From contig WRDR01000005.1 in the NCBI GenBank assembly GCA_009779745.1, forward strand, positions 1 through 64,000: a DNA stretch of 64,000 bases, in the 5' to 3' direction. This DNA comes from Alphaproteobacteria bacterium. Lineage in GTDB: Bacteria; Pseudomonadota; Alphaproteobacteria; UBA9219. The notes below the pieces were generated by a model. That model was given only the letters and a program-made list of their open reading frames with translations, did not search any database and was not told the DNA's origin. Shown piece by piece: positions 14,932 to 24,181 of the stretch (position 1 is its first letter; each line of letters begins with the position of its first letter). A program made the translations under genes and the position numbers.

Positions 14932-15947
14932 TATTTTTTCCCTCTAAGATTTTCTTCAAATTCAACCTGAGCAGCGTTTCCTATGATAGAACCGTCTTCA
15001 GAAGCAGCAATAAACCTGCCTCCCATGGCAGTTATCTTTTCAGCAGTCACTGTCGCAGGCACAACAGCTTTCCATCTCGCTATTGAATTGTTAATCTCGT
15101 ACACAACCAACTGTCCGTTAAGAGCCAAAAGCGTATCGTTCACTGCTAAAAAACTAACGATCTGTTCTTTAAGCGGACTAGTCCTTGTTTGATCTGCCAA
15201 CTGAATGAACTGCAGCATTTTCTGTTCATTCCTAGCCGAAATATCCGCATAGTCTCTGTGCACGGTAACCATTAACACATTAGCCAGAAGCCAAAAAAGT
15301 ACGGACACCGCCGTAACAATAATACCCACCGCTATAGAAACTCCCGCAAGCACCCTTCTTTCTCTTTCTTCAAACAGCGTAACCGAATGCCAAGGAACAG
15401 GTCTCATCTTCGATATTTTATAAGGATCTATATTAATAATTCTGACTTCATGATTGTATTCCTGAGAAACTCTTTCAGCTTTTGCCTTTACTATAGCCGA
15501 ACTCCCCCGGAATATATTCAGCTCATCTATGCCCACAACCATCATTATCGCCAAATCTTCGCTATAATACGTATAGCAGACAGGCAGCTCTTTTATCGTA
15601 TGTTCCGTAGGCAGCAAGGTAGCAAACGGACACCAGCTGTTCGGTTTCTTAGCTAAATCAGACGATGCGGTCGCCAGATACCATATCTTCTCTCCTGCAA
15701 CAGACCATACGATATGAATCCTCTCGCTGTCACATGCCTCCGCAGCGGCATTCCATACTATCTCTTCCTCTTTCCCTTTAACATGCGGGCATATTCCTCC
15801 TACTATATCCGTAGGGAAATAAAACTCTCCAAGGTCGCTTACGCTTCCGAACACTGACCTCATCACGGAAGATGTGGACGCAAAATCTGTTCTGTCCTGT
15901 TCTTCCAGTTCCTCATTAGTCATTGATTCTGAATTATTATCCTTCAC
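14931..15947 (-). CDS. PilO-like bitopic membrane protein of the pilus-like operon
   Basis: A 338-residue protein starting with GTG at 15947. The first 200 residues form a cytoplasmic domain (with KIWYLATASSDLAKK and a repeated VVGIDELNIF-type strand). One membrane helix follows (LAGVSIAVGIIVTAVSVLFW) and then a periplasmic region. The arrangement matches the R64 PilO / BfpC inner-membrane platform proteins, whose cytoplasmic domain contacts the assembly ATPase and GspF. The tail may contain a small beta domain (DGSIIGNAAQVEFEENL). No enzymatic motif is visible. The family identification rests on gene order. Confidence 0.6.
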   Translation of the reverse strand: MKDNNSESMTNEELEEQDRTDFASTSSVMRSVFGSVSDLGEFYFPTDIVGGICPHVKGKEEEIVWNAAAEACDSERIHIVWSVAGEKIWYLATASSDLAKKPNSWCPFATLLPTEHTIKELPVCYTYYSEDLAIMMVVGIDELNIFRGSSAIVKAKAERVSQEYNHEVRIINIDPYKISKMRPVPWHSVTLFEERERRVLAGVSIAVGIIVTAVSVLFWLLANVLMVTVHRDYADISARNEQKMLQFIQLADQTRTSPLKEQIVSFLAVNDTLLALNGQLVVYEINNSIARWKAVVPATVTAEKITAMGGRFIAASEDGSIIGNAAQVEFEENLRGKK

Positions 15948-16014
15948 GTTATCACCTTTCGCCTGATGTTATAACATTACTATTCTTAATCTATACCATT
16001 TCTTTATTAACAAT

Positions 16015-17232
16015 CTATGTCCTAAGTTCGCTAATGTTGTCCAAGAAGCTCTGATTTTGAACCATCAACAGATAAAGAATACTTAATACTACTCCTACTG
16101 CCATTACTATCATAAATATAATCCCGGTCATAAACAACCTGCGCTGACCTGCTTTCGCCATAAAATCTCTCTCTTCCGCTATAGCGGCATATACTTCTGC
16201 TAATTGGTCGGAAGACTGGGCTGTCAAAAGCTGATCTATCTCTCCTTTGTTAAGAGGCCACCTAGCCAGAGCCTTCGCAGGCACTGCTCCTGCCATTATG
16301 CGCTTTTTCGCCTCAAGCCAGTACACGCGGCACGATGCTTCCGTAGTCGTAGAAGATATAATGTCTATAGCATCTGCTAAGGGCACTTTGCCTCTTATCA
16401 AACGAGTTATAAGTTTGCACCCGTCTTTCATGCTTATATTTCTTAAATAATCAGACATAATCGGCATTCGCAGCAGCAGTTTTGACGTGAAATGCTCAGG
16501 CTTATACCTGTTGAACCAATAAAGAGCTGCAAACCCTATCACCATTATAACCGTAGTAGTCACCAATACCAAAAGCGTCATATTTACGGCTGAAGCAATG
16601 CTTATAGCCTCTTCAAACCTTTTTATAGCAGCCGGATCCGTAGTCTTCACTCCCTGCTGTTTAAGATACGGTATAAACCCGAATTGCGCTGCCCAGACGA
16701 ATCCGACTATGTTGATTATATCGAATGCCAGCCAGCCCAATACTGTCATAACCATCTTTATACTTTTGCCTTTTTCTTCAGTATGCTCTATGGCGTGCTG
16801 AATGACTCCTTTAAGATCCCCTGCCCGCTCTCCCGCAGTTATGATTGCCATTGTCGCCGCATCAAACAGCTTTAATGACTTCAAGGCATCTGAAAAAGAG
16901 CCTCCTCCTTTAAGCACGGTTCTGGCCGGCAAAAACGCCAGCCTCCTTTTCGGATCCGTCTCTGCCTCTATGATATTCAAAAGCGCAGTTCCCAAAGAAG
17001 ACAATCCTCCCTGAAACCTCAGTGCCTTTAAAAGCTGAAGCTGCCACGCCCTGGACCTTACATTCGACCATGTAAATAAGGCTTCTTTACGTTGATCCAC
17101 GCTTATAGGATAATATCCCTGCTCCCTCAGCCGCCTTCTCACAGCCTTCTCATCAGAAAGATAAAAATCCTCCTCCAATATCCTTGTCTTGCCATGACGG
17201 CGTTCTGCGAATTTTGCGTGAAATAATTTCAT
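16015..17232 (-). CDS. Type II/IV secretion inner-membrane platform protein, GspF/PilR-like
   Basis: A 405-residue polytopic protein with two T2SF domains. The first (about 65-185) contains RTVLKGGGSFSDALKSLKLF and TAGERAGDLKGVIQHAIEHT; the second (about 270-370) contains RLIRGKVPLADAIDIISS and LARWPLNKGEIDQLLTAQ. Membrane helices follow each domain. These are the typical GspF repeats, with the G-E-R-A-G motif intact in the first copy. The protein anchors the assembly ATPase and moves pilin subunits. Its N-terminal 60 residues (FHAKFAERRHGKTRILEEDF) act as the cytoplasmic adaptor. It sits directly after the ATPase gene, as in most pilus operons. Confidence 0.9.
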   Translation of the reverse strand: MKLFHAKFAERRHGKTRILEEDFYLSDEKAVRRRLREQGYYPISVDQRKEALFTWSNVRSRAWQLQLLKALRFQGGLSSLGTALLNIIEAETDPKRRLAFLPARTVLKGGGSFSDALKSLKLFDAATMAIITAGERAGDLKGVIQHAIEHTEEKGKSIKMVMTVLGWLAFDIINIVGFVWAAQFGFIPYLKQQGVKTTDPAAIKRFEEAISIASAVNMTLLVLVTTTVIMVIGFAALYWFNRYKPEHFTSKLLLRMPIMSDYLRNISMKDGCKLITRLIRGKVPLADAIDIISSTTTEASCRVYWLEAKKRIMAGAVPAKALARWPLNKGEIDQLLTAQSSDQLAEVYAAIAEERDFMAKAGQRRLFMTGIIFMIVMAVGVVLSILYLLMVQNQSFLDNISELRT

Positions 17233-17245
17233 CTAACATCGTCCC

Positions 17246-19084
17246 TTAACCCGAGCGAACAGTACTGGCTACGTCCTCTATCAACATCTCTTGTCCCATG
17301 TACGCATCTATGGAATTACGGCGTATCAAATCCAGTATTGACTGCCTTCTGGATATGTATATTATCCCGGGCACGTCTATGATTGACGATGACATATTGG
17401 AAATCATCATCTCTGTAATAGCTCTTCTGCCCGCCTGATCCTCAGGAGGAAACATAGCTTCCAGAACCATAGTCCTGCCTAAGAAACCGCTTTCTCTGCA
17501 CAATTCACAGCCGTCTCTTCTTGCCACCGATACCAGCGACTCCGGCATAATATCCAAGTGCAGACACTCGTCCCCAAAAACTTCTTTAGCCGGAATCCTC
17601 TTATGACATGCCGGACAAACGGTCTTCACCAGCCTTTGAGACAAACTCGCCACAAGAGCATGACCCAATATATACAACCCGCTGGTTCTGTATGTAGAAT
17701 TCAAAAACCCGTCCATACGGTCCAGAGTATGTATCGCATCTACAGCGTGAACCGTAGTAATAACAGTATGCCCCGACTCCGTAGCTCTTAATGCGGCTTC
17801 TACAGTATCTCCGTCTCTCATCTCACCGACAATGATAACGTCCGGGTCATGACGCAGAAACGCCCTGATTATATCGGCTATAGTATTGACAGAATTATCG
17901 GATACGTTTGTCTGATCCACCAAGGGCATGTCATATTCTACAGGAGCTTCAACAGAATATACAGCCTTGGACGCCCTGTCGATTTCCTGAATGATGCCGT
18001 ACAAAGTCGTAGATTTTCCCGACCCCGTAGGTCCGCTCACAATAATCAAGCCTCCGTCTTTCGTAGGCGAAGATATTGCTTTTTTAAGACGCTCTGCAAC
18101 TATAGGCGTATGTAAAAATAACTCGTTAAAAGATCTTAGATTTTCTCTGTCCAGCAAACGCAGTGTCAATTTCTCTCCGGCAGGCGCAACCGGCAGTGTA
18201 GCGCAGCGCACATCGATCATACGCCCCTGCCACTCAAAAGCCAGTCTTCCGTCCTGAGGGTGTGCTCTGTCCGCCGCGTCCATCTTGGCATCCGTTTTGA
18301 TACGCGTAACAATAGGTCCCATTACCCGCTGCGGTATCAAGTGCTTATACAGCAAATCTCCGTCAATACGATACCGTATCCAGCATCTGGCATCGTCTGA
18401 CTGAAGAGTTAAATGAATATCCGAAGATCTGGACTGCAGCGCCTCTGCCAGCATATTATACACTGCCTCTTCCACAAGCATTGCATCGTCCGGATCTTTT
18501 GCCAATGCTAAAAATATTCTGGAAAGTTTGTCTCCGGCCATTTCCGACTGCTCTCGCATCAGGCGCGCCAAGTCCGCCCTGTCCCACAACTCGGCTTCTA
18601 TCTTTTTGACCTTATGATTGGCCTTTTCCAAAGCCTGTTTTATGCGTAAATAATCAGCTTCATCTACACGGTCGCCGATAGCCACATGCAGCACGCCGTT
18701 TTCGAGTTTCAGAAGGCACAGCCCCATAGCCGCCTGAGTAGCGGACGGAACATACAGCCTCAAAGCCTGCATAGTCATATCGCTGTCTACGCTGTTTCTG
18801 TCTTTGGCAGACTCAGGCGAATTTCCATATGAAAACCCGTTCCTGTGCAAAATCTCTTGAATAGACATCAAACGCCCGTTCAGTCTGCGCATAGACTGCT
18901 CTGCCAGAGCTAAATCATAATGCCTTTGGCTGACGTGCATACTTTCCGCCGCAGATCTGAGCTTCCTTTCAGACTCGACAGATTCCGTATCAATAGCAGT
19001 TCTTTCCAGTTTATTAACCATATTTGCTCTTGGTTCACGAGAAACCCCATTACTCTCAGACGAAGGTAATTCCGTATATGTCAT
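17246..19084 (-). CDS. GspE/PilB-type pilus assembly ATPase
   Basis: A 612-residue AAA+-like secretion ATPase. An N-terminal charged helical region is followed by a GspE N2 domain, then the catalytic domain: Walker A GPTGSGKSTTLYG near residue 357, Asp box, Walker B DPDVIIVGEMRDGDTVEAAL and the His box TVITTVHAVDAIHTLDRM. A tetracysteine zinc module (CPACHKRI ... CELCRESG) confirms an assembly ATPase (GspE/PilB/PilQ) and not a PilT retraction motor. It acts on the cytoplasmic face and drives pilus polymerisation through the GspF protein encoded next. No PilT homologue is in the cluster, so retraction is either absent or supplied elsewhere. Confidence 0.93.
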   Translation of the reverse strand: MTYTELPSSESNGVSREPRANMVNKLERTAIDTESVESERKLRSAAESMHVSQRHYDLALAEQSMRRLNGRLMSIQEILHRNGFSYGNSPESAKDRNSVDSDMTMQALRLYVPSATQAAMGLCLLKLENGVLHVAIGDRVDEADYLRIKQALEKANHKVKKIEAELWDRADLARLMREQSEMAGDKLSRIFLALAKDPDDAMLVEEAVYNMLAEALQSRSSDIHLTLQSDDARCWIRYRIDGDLLYKHLIPQRVMGPIVTRIKTDAKMDAADRAHPQDGRLAFEWQGRMIDVRCATLPVAPAGEKLTLRLLDRENLRSFNELFLHTPIVAERLKKAISSPTKDGGLIIVSGPTGSGKSTTLYGIIQEIDRASKAVYSVEAPVEYDMPLVDQTNVSDNSVNTIADIIRAFLRHDPDVIIVGEMRDGDTVEAALRATESGHTVITTVHAVDAIHTLDRMDGFLNSTYRTSGLYILGHALVASLSQRLVKTVCPACHKRIPAKEVFGDECLHLDIMPESLVSVARRDGCELCRESGFLGRTMVLEAMFPPEDQAGRRAITEMMISNMSSSIIDVPGIIYISRRQSILDLIRRNSIDAYMGQEMLIEDVASTVRSG

Positions 19085-19090
19085 AATTAC

Positions 19091-20341
19091 TCAATCTCCT
19101 GATGATTTTGCTTTAGTCTTAGATTGCGGACTAGAATTACTTCCTCCGGTCCTTCCCTGTAAAGCAGGCCCCACCAAAGACGCTGCCGCCTCCCGTCTCA
19201 AAACAATACGTTTAGTATTATCCACCATGACTTCTGCGGAATCAGCTCTAAGAGCTATCAGTTTTACATAACCGTCATCAGTTTCAAAACCGGCTCCGAC
19301 ATCTACAACAGCAGTATTTCCCGAAGGCAAAAGCAATATAGCCCTCTGTCCGACATTGCCGATAAGGCGCAGTCCGCCCTCTAGGGTGGGAGCTTTCTTG
19401 GCTTTTTTAATTCTGTTCATATCCTCACCCTCTTCAGGCTCGGATACCGGAAGGAGCTTTCCGAACATAGCACCCTCTAAGTCCTGAACACTGGGCGGCA
19501 AAGGAGCGCCGGATATGGTCGGCAGCCTGTTAGCATCAGTTTTCACAACACCCCGTATAGGAATAACAACAAATCCCAGCTTGCCGGTGTTCCTTACAAT
19601 TAAATCCGTAGAAACAGGCGCAGCAACTCTGGGCTCCCACATAACGGTTATAGGACAAGATGCGCCGGGCATTAATTCCAAACCGACTTCGCACCCTGTC
19701 TCCAGCCTATAGAGTCCGTTATCAGCTTCTATAAGGTCTATGCCTGTAAGAATTATAGGTTCCGAAGTATTATTCACCATAAGAGTAGTACGGACAGTTC
19801 TTCCTGCCCCAAGGTCAACAGTTCCGAAATCAATAGGTTTTATTTCTCTTCCGCTGACTATGAGACCGGCTATTCTTTCACTCTCGCTTAATCCGCCGGT
19901 TCTTCCGTAAACTCTGGCTTGAACTATGCGGCCCGCCCCGCCGTGCGTAAGAACAACGCTTATAGACCACGTGCCGGAAGCCGTAGGCATTATGCTCAAC
20001 TCAACACTGCACCGGCTGAGAGGAGCTATCACTCCCTGTTTAGTACAGTCATTGGATACTTCCGAAGCGTTTACTATGGAGTCGCTGCTGATAGAAATAT
20101 TCTCTACAGTTATAGGTACATTGACCTGATTGACAAAAAATATCGTAGTCTTCTTAGACATTCCTACTTGAATCTCGCCCACATCAATCTCGGGTCTGGG
20201 ATCCACCCGCACAGCTTCCCCTGTTTGGGCTGCTCCCGGACTCAAAAACGCAGCCTCTCTGGCGTGTGCGTAAGACAACATACCTGTTGCGCAAACAAAA
20301 GATACTGTAATTACACGAATGAAGCGTCCGTATCTAAACAC
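19091..20341 (-). CDS. Periplasmic protein with two Ig/ASH-like domains and a PilP-like end
   Basis: A 416-residue exported protein with signal peptide (VITVSFVCATGMLSYAHA). Two tandem beta domains of the ASH / Ig-like sort follow: one at about 48-145 (IDVGEIQVGMSKKTTIFFVN) and one at about 165-270 (IDFGTVDLGAGRTVRTTLMV). Each has the phrase D-G-V--G and a Cys pair (DCTKQ...RCSV; GCEVG...SCPI). The C-terminal 80 residues (GGLRLIGNVGQRAILLLPSG, GAGFETDDGYVKLIAL) look like the PilP/GspC homology region, which links inner membrane to secretin. It lies between the secretin and ATPase genes with two- and six-base spacers. The domain assignments are by eye. Confidence 0.6.
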   Translation of the reverse strand: MFRYGRFIRVITVSFVCATGMLSYAHAREAAFLSPGAAQTGEAVRVDPRPEIDVGEIQVGMSKKTTIFFVNQVNVPITVENISISSDSIVNASEVSNDCTKQGVIAPLSRCSVELSIMPTASGTWSISVVLTHGGAGRIVQARVYGRTGGLSESERIAGLIVSGREIKPIDFGTVDLGAGRTVRTTLMVNNTSEPIILTGIDLIEADNGLYRLETGCEVGLELMPGASCPITVMWEPRVAAPVSTDLIVRNTGKLGFVVIPIRGVVKTDANRLPTISGAPLPPSVQDLEGAMFGKLLPVSEPEEGEDMNRIKKAKKAPTLEGGLRLIGNVGQRAILLLPSGNTAVVDVGAGFETDDGYVKLIALRADSAEVMVDNTKRIVLRREAAASLVGPALQGRTGGSNSSPQSKTKAKSSGD

Positions 20342-20343
20342 AA

Positions 20344-22149
20344 TTATTGCCCTCCATCGCTGGTCTTATTCTCATCTGCTATTAAACTGTTAAAAGCACC
20401 GGAAAATTTGTTAGTATCGGTGCTGCCGGAAACAGCAGGACTAACAGCCGCCGGAATTTCATACACCTGAACGCTCGGACGCAAATTAGGCCGCACATCA
20501 GGCTGAACTCTGGGCTTAATGCTGTTCTCAACTCCGGAAGATATAGGAATATTCGTTACGGGAGTCCCTCTTATTACCGGCTCTGCATTCTGCAAAGGTC
20601 TGGCACCCTTATTGTCAATCATTACGGCTTTCGGCAATGCTGTTTCAGCTCTCGCTGCGTCATGCAGTCCCTCTGCGCCTTTATGACCGAACAAGACTAT
20701 GGAAGGACGCACAATCATTACCAATTCACGATTCTGTCTCTCTTCTCTGCCGTACAACGGCACCGAGGCATCCGCAACGAGCGGGAAACCCTGCCTGCCG
20801 GTGTTATTATACGAAGACACAAACCCGGCAAGCAAGAGACTGTCTCCGGGTCTTACTCTTAAAACAGTATTAATGCGTTCGTCCACAGTCTCGGGTAAAT
20901 CGATAGTCTGATTTCCGTTAATGGTAAGCGAAAACAGCCCTACTAAGGATCGCAAAGATAAATCCAAATTAGCAAATACGATTCCTCCCTCATAACTGCC
21001 GGCTACATTTATAGCCAGTCCTGTCTGAATCTCGTCAGTAGTAACGGTATTGCTGGAATACGTGCCTCCGGTATTAGTCGTAGAATTTCCTACCTGAGAA
21101 ATATATTTCTTAGTACCGCCTACTACTAAGGCGGCAGAAGACCCGGAAACAAAAGTTATCTGAGGATTGCTTATAGACTTCACGCGGCCTTTCGTAGCTA
21201 TGAACGAAGCCACCATATCGGCAGAGATTTTTCCTGATGTTACGGCTCCCAGACTGACAGCTCCGGTGCCGGTTGCCAGATTAGACAAAGCATTTGTCAA
21301 ATTCAATCCGAGATCTCTTCCCAAATCCACCTTGAATTCAGACCACTTGATGCCTTGAGCATTGTCTTTGTTCAGCTGCACTTCCCAAATATACATCTGA
21401 AGCACAACCAAAGGTCTTTCCGTGCGCAGCTCTTCCAAATACCTAGAAATCTTCTCTTCTGCCTTTACGGTAGTCGTGTAAATGATAGTACCCGCCTGTT
21501 CATCGACAATAGAAGTCCCCTCGCTTCCCACCAGTTTCGTGATAGCCTCTACCATAGTGTTGGTGAACGAGTTATTATTAGATATACCGCTAGTATTAAA
21601 CGAAGCGCTGGATATCGAAGTAGTGCCTATTGACTTGGGAACAGGCGGAATGCTTACAACGAAAGTAGCGGTTTCCGAAAGAGTTATAGTTCCGTGTCTG
21701 TGCGTACAGAACAATCCTGCCGCAAAACAAATCTTTTCTACAACGCTTGAGAGCGGACCTTTAAGGTTCATCACTGTGACTAAACGGGAGCCCAGCTCTC
21801 CGGAATCCCACGACAGAGAAATATCAGTACCGGACAGCACCGCTTGTAAAGCTGCGGCTACAGGCACGCCGTCCAAATTAGTCTGAGGCACCTGTATGTT
21901 GGAAGGAAGAGGCTCTCCGGTAGACAGTTTTCTTGGTTTCAATGCTGTTTTTATATCTAAGGTAACAACAGCAGGCTCATCTTCTCCCCGGACTAACTCG
22001 TTCCTCTTGGGCACGCTTGCCACAGTAAGACTGCGATCAGGTTCGTCCTGCATATCAGGAATATCCGAGCCTGCACACGAAACAAGCATACAGATACAGC
22101 AGGCTAAAACCATAACTTTCGATACATTATTCTTCAGAAACTGTTCCAC
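20344..22149 (-). CDS. Outer-membrane secretin lipoprotein, PilN/BfpB-like
   Basis: A 601-residue secretin starting at GTG 22149, preceded by AAGAGG; an upstream GTG (22188) lacks a binding site. The N-terminus is a lipoprotein signal with lipobox LVSC. An STN-type domain (VPVAAALQAVLSGTDISLSW) and an N1-like domain (about 205-265) precede the secretin core, which ends in the signature GDSLLLAGFVSSYNN and RELVMIVRPSIVLF. The C-terminal 100 residues are disordered and Pro-rich. It should form the gated outer-membrane channel for the pilus. The combination of lipoprotein secretin and order secretin-connector-ATPase-GspF-pilin is that of type IVb pili (R64 PilN, Bfp) rather than of type IVa. Confidence 0.87.
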   Translation of the reverse strand: MEQFLKNNVSKVMVLACCICMLVSCAGSDIPDMQDEPDRSLTVASVPKRNELVRGEDEPAVVTLDIKTALKPRKLSTGEPLPSNIQVPQTNLDGVPVAAALQAVLSGTDISLSWDSGELGSRLVTVMNLKGPLSSVVEKICFAAGLFCTHRHGTITLSETATFVVSIPPVPKSIGTTSISSASFNTSGISNNNSFTNTMVEAITKLVGSEGTSIVDEQAGTIIYTTTVKAEEKISRYLEELRTERPLVVLQMYIWEVQLNKDNAQGIKWSEFKVDLGRDLGLNLTNALSNLATGTGAVSLGAVTSGKISADMVASFIATKGRVKSISNPQITFVSGSSAALVVGGTKKYISQVGNSTTNTGGTYSSNTVTTDEIQTGLAINVAGSYEGGIVFANLDLSLRSLVGLFSLTINGNQTIDLPETVDERINTVLRVRPGDSLLLAGFVSSYNNTGRQGFPLVADASVPLYGREERQNRELVMIVRPSIVLFGHKGAEGLHDAARAETALPKAVMIDNKGARPLQNAEPVIRGTPVTNIPISSGVENSIKPRVQPDVRPNLRPSVQVYEIPAAVSPAVSGSTDTNKFSGAFNSLIADENKTSDGGQ

Positions 22150-22319
22150 GCTAAGGCCTCTTATAAAAAGCAAAACAAGAGAAAACACATAAAAAAACTT
22201 TAGAGCAGAGACTCAAACACCGCTCTGCGAATCCTATTTGGATTAAGGCACAGAATAAGTTTATTTTTAGTTAACTCTTTAACATTATTGCTATTATACG
22301 AGAGTATGAAAACGTATAT

Positions 22320-22781
22320 CTAACGCCCTCTGTATGCAGAAATATTAGTATCCGGAACAGATACGTTCTTAGGCAGTTCGCCTTTTTCAAAGAAAATGTC
22401 TATAGTAATTCCGCCTCTGGGATACCAGTAGCCTGAAATACGCATCCATTTAGGCTCTAAAAACTCATAGAGCTTAGTTCCTATATCCATAGTGCAAGCC
22501 TCATGGAAAGCTCCAAAGTTGCGGAAAGACTGAAAGTACAGCTTGATAGATTTGCTTTCTATCAGATACTTACTCGGCACATAGTCTATGATGATATGCG
22601 CAAAGTCCGGCTGCCCTGTTACAGGACAAACACTGGTAAATTCCGGACAGCTAAAGCGTATAAGATAATCCTCAGCAGAATGCGGATTCTTCACTCTTTC
22701 CAGCAGAGCCTTCTCCGGCTTACTAGGAACCGGAGTTTCTTTGCCCAGCTGAACCAAATTTTTGTATATAGATTTAATCAT
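22320..22781 (-). CDS. queF: NADPH-dependent 7-cyano-7-deazaguanine reductase QueF
   Basis: A 153-residue short-form (type I) QueF of the T-fold superfamily. The catalytic Cys is in [14 protein letters not shown], and the family motif [20 protein letters not shown] carries the NADPH/substrate residues. It reduces preQ0 to preQ1, a four-electron nitrile reduction in queuosine biosynthesis. The length fits unimodular QueF. The Q-modified tRNA-Tyr gene is 1.2 kb away, which is probably coincidental. It stands between the pilus operon and a divergent Nudix gene, likely as a single transcription unit. Confidence 0.95.
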   Translation of the reverse strand: MIKSIYKNLVQLGKETPVPSKPEKALLERVKNPHSAEDYLIRFSCPEFTSVCPVTGQPDFAHIIIDYVPSKYLIESKSIKLYFQSFRNFGAFHEACTMDIGTKLYEFLEPKWMRISGYWYPRGGITIDIFFEKGELPKNVSVPDTNISAYRGR

Positions 22782-22866
22782 TTTATCCTTAGTTTCCAGT
22801 TACCTGTTGCCAGTTACCAGAAATTCTGTAAACTTGCAACCAGAAACTTTAACTCTGGAAACTTAA

Positions 22867-23670
22867 ATGAATTTAAATAAACTATATAATGAACAGCTTA
22901 TACGCTGCAACAGGCATGATTTGTCTGAATTTGTGCCTTTTGTAATAGGCACTCAACAATACGGTTTTATAAGAAAAAAGAATGCAGAGCTTTTGTCCGG
23001 GCTTACTAAATTCTTTGAATATAGTTCTATTGGACTAGCCTTATCTGATGACTTTGACACATTCGGGACAAGAAGTGCTGCGTTGAATGCAGCGGTTATT
23101 ATACTGTCTAAAACTTACAACAAGCCTTTAAGAAACGAGATGTATCCTGTTTTGCTGGCGTTCAACGGAGACATGGCAGCAGAGATTGACAGATGCGCTA
23201 TTCCGTTTTTTGGACTGCTGGCTTTCGGAGTACATGTGAACGGTTATGTAAGAAAGAAGGACGGGCTTTATGTGTGGATAGGGAAAAGAGCAAAGAACAG
23301 GCAAATAGAACCCGGTAAATTAGATAATCTTATTGGCGGAGGACTGCCTATCGGATTGTCTGTAGAAGAAAACTTGTATAAAGAGGCGAAAGAGGAAGCA
23401 GGCATATCGCCGGAAATTGCGAAGAAAGCAGTGTTCATAAAGAATATAAACTACCGGTTTGAACTGGAAGAAGGCATAAGAAACGACTCTATATTTGTGT
23501 ATGATTTGGAGCTTGATGAAAACTTTACTCCTAAGAACACTGACGGAGAAGTCGAAGAATTCCGTCTTATGCCTGCAAAAGAAGTCATAAATTTCATAGA
23601 AGACAACAGCAGTTTCAAATTCAACTGTTCTTTGATAGTGGCTGATTTTCTGTTGAGGCATTCGGCGTAA
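22867..23670 (+). CDS. Nudix hydrolase with N-terminal DUF4743-like domain
   Basis: A 267-residue protein. The N-terminal half (about 1-110, with FVPFVIGTQQYGFIRKKNA) resembles the DUF4743 domain found in thiamine-pyrophosphokinase-related Nudix proteins. The C-terminal half carries a Nudix box, GGGLPIGLSVEENLYKEAKE followed by EAGI, fitting Gx5Ex7xExxEExGU with Lys in place of the usual Arg. Eukaryotic and bacterial relatives hydrolyse damaged thiamine diphosphates or other nucleoside diphosphate derivatives; the substrate here is not known. It is divergent from queF. Confidence 0.85.
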   Translation: MNLNKLYNEQLIRCNRHDLSEFVPFVIGTQQYGFIRKKNAELLSGLTKFFEYSSIGLALSDDFDTFGTRSAALNAAVIILSKTYNKPLRNEMYPVLLAFNGDMAAEIDRCAIPFFGLLAFGVHVNGYVRKKDGLYVWIGKRAKNRQIEPGKLDNLIGGGLPIGLSVEENLYKEAKEEAGISPEIAKKAVFIKNINYRFELEEGIRNDSIFVYDLELDENFTPKNTDGEVEEFRLMPAKEVINFIEDNSSFKFNCSLIVADFLLRHSA

Positions 23671-23757
23671 AAATTCAATTTTTACTATTGAAAAGCTCTA
23701 ATAAAATCAGTAAAATACAGACTATATTGCCGGACAAAATATAAAAGGTAATCAACT

Positions 23758-23850
23758 ATGCCAGATATAAAATTTGAACTTGTATCAGAACACAATATTG
23801 CCGAGGCTATAAAAATCCAAGCAGAGTTGTTTCCGGGCGCGACCGGCTTG
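23758..23850 (+). pseudogene. Fragment resembling a GNAT N-terminus
   Basis: A good ribosome binding site (AAAGGTAA) precedes ATG 23758, and the first 28 residues (MPDIKFELVSEHNIAEAIKI then QAELFPGA) look like the first strand and helix of a GNAT acetyltransferase. The similarity then ends at a GC-rich patch (ACCGGCTTGCGGTGCGCT) and the frame runs on into the tRNA-Tyr antisense. I read it as the remnant of a gene cut by a rearrangement or repeat insertion; a very short functional peptide is unlikely. Confidence 0.35.
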
Positions 23851-23953
23851 CGGTGCGCTAGATTATGGATTCAGAAATTAGCAGATTTTGCTTTATTTTG
23901 CAGGGGTTTTGTGAACATAGACGAATTGCAACGAACATCACAAAACTATTCAA

Positions 23954-24039
23954 TGGTGGACAGAGGTGGATTCGAACCACCGTACGCTCTCGCGGGCAGA
24001 TTTACAGTCTGCTGCCATTAACCACTCGGCCATCTGTCC
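23954..24039 (-). tRNA. tRNA-Tyr (anticodon GTA)
   Basis: An 86-base class II tRNA: acceptor GGACAGA/TCTGTCC, anticodon stem CAGA/TCTG with loop containing GTA, a long variable arm (CCGCGAGAGCGTACGG region), T arm GGTGGTTCGAATCCACC, discriminator A and encoded CCA (TGG at 23954-23956 on the plus strand). Confidence 0.95.
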
Positions 24040-24181
24040 TTTTCATATCATAGTATCATATTAACCACCCTCAATACTAGAGCTTCCCTTTATTTTCAAG
24101 TAAAAAAAGCTTTTTTATGTTTTTATAGTAAATTTTCTGAATTTGCTTGTTTTCACCGGTATTTCCTGTAGATTACCGCCT

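Noticed and set aside
19919-20470. 183-codon frame antisense to the connector and secretin genes
   Set aside because: It spans the junction of two well supported genes and shows no family features.
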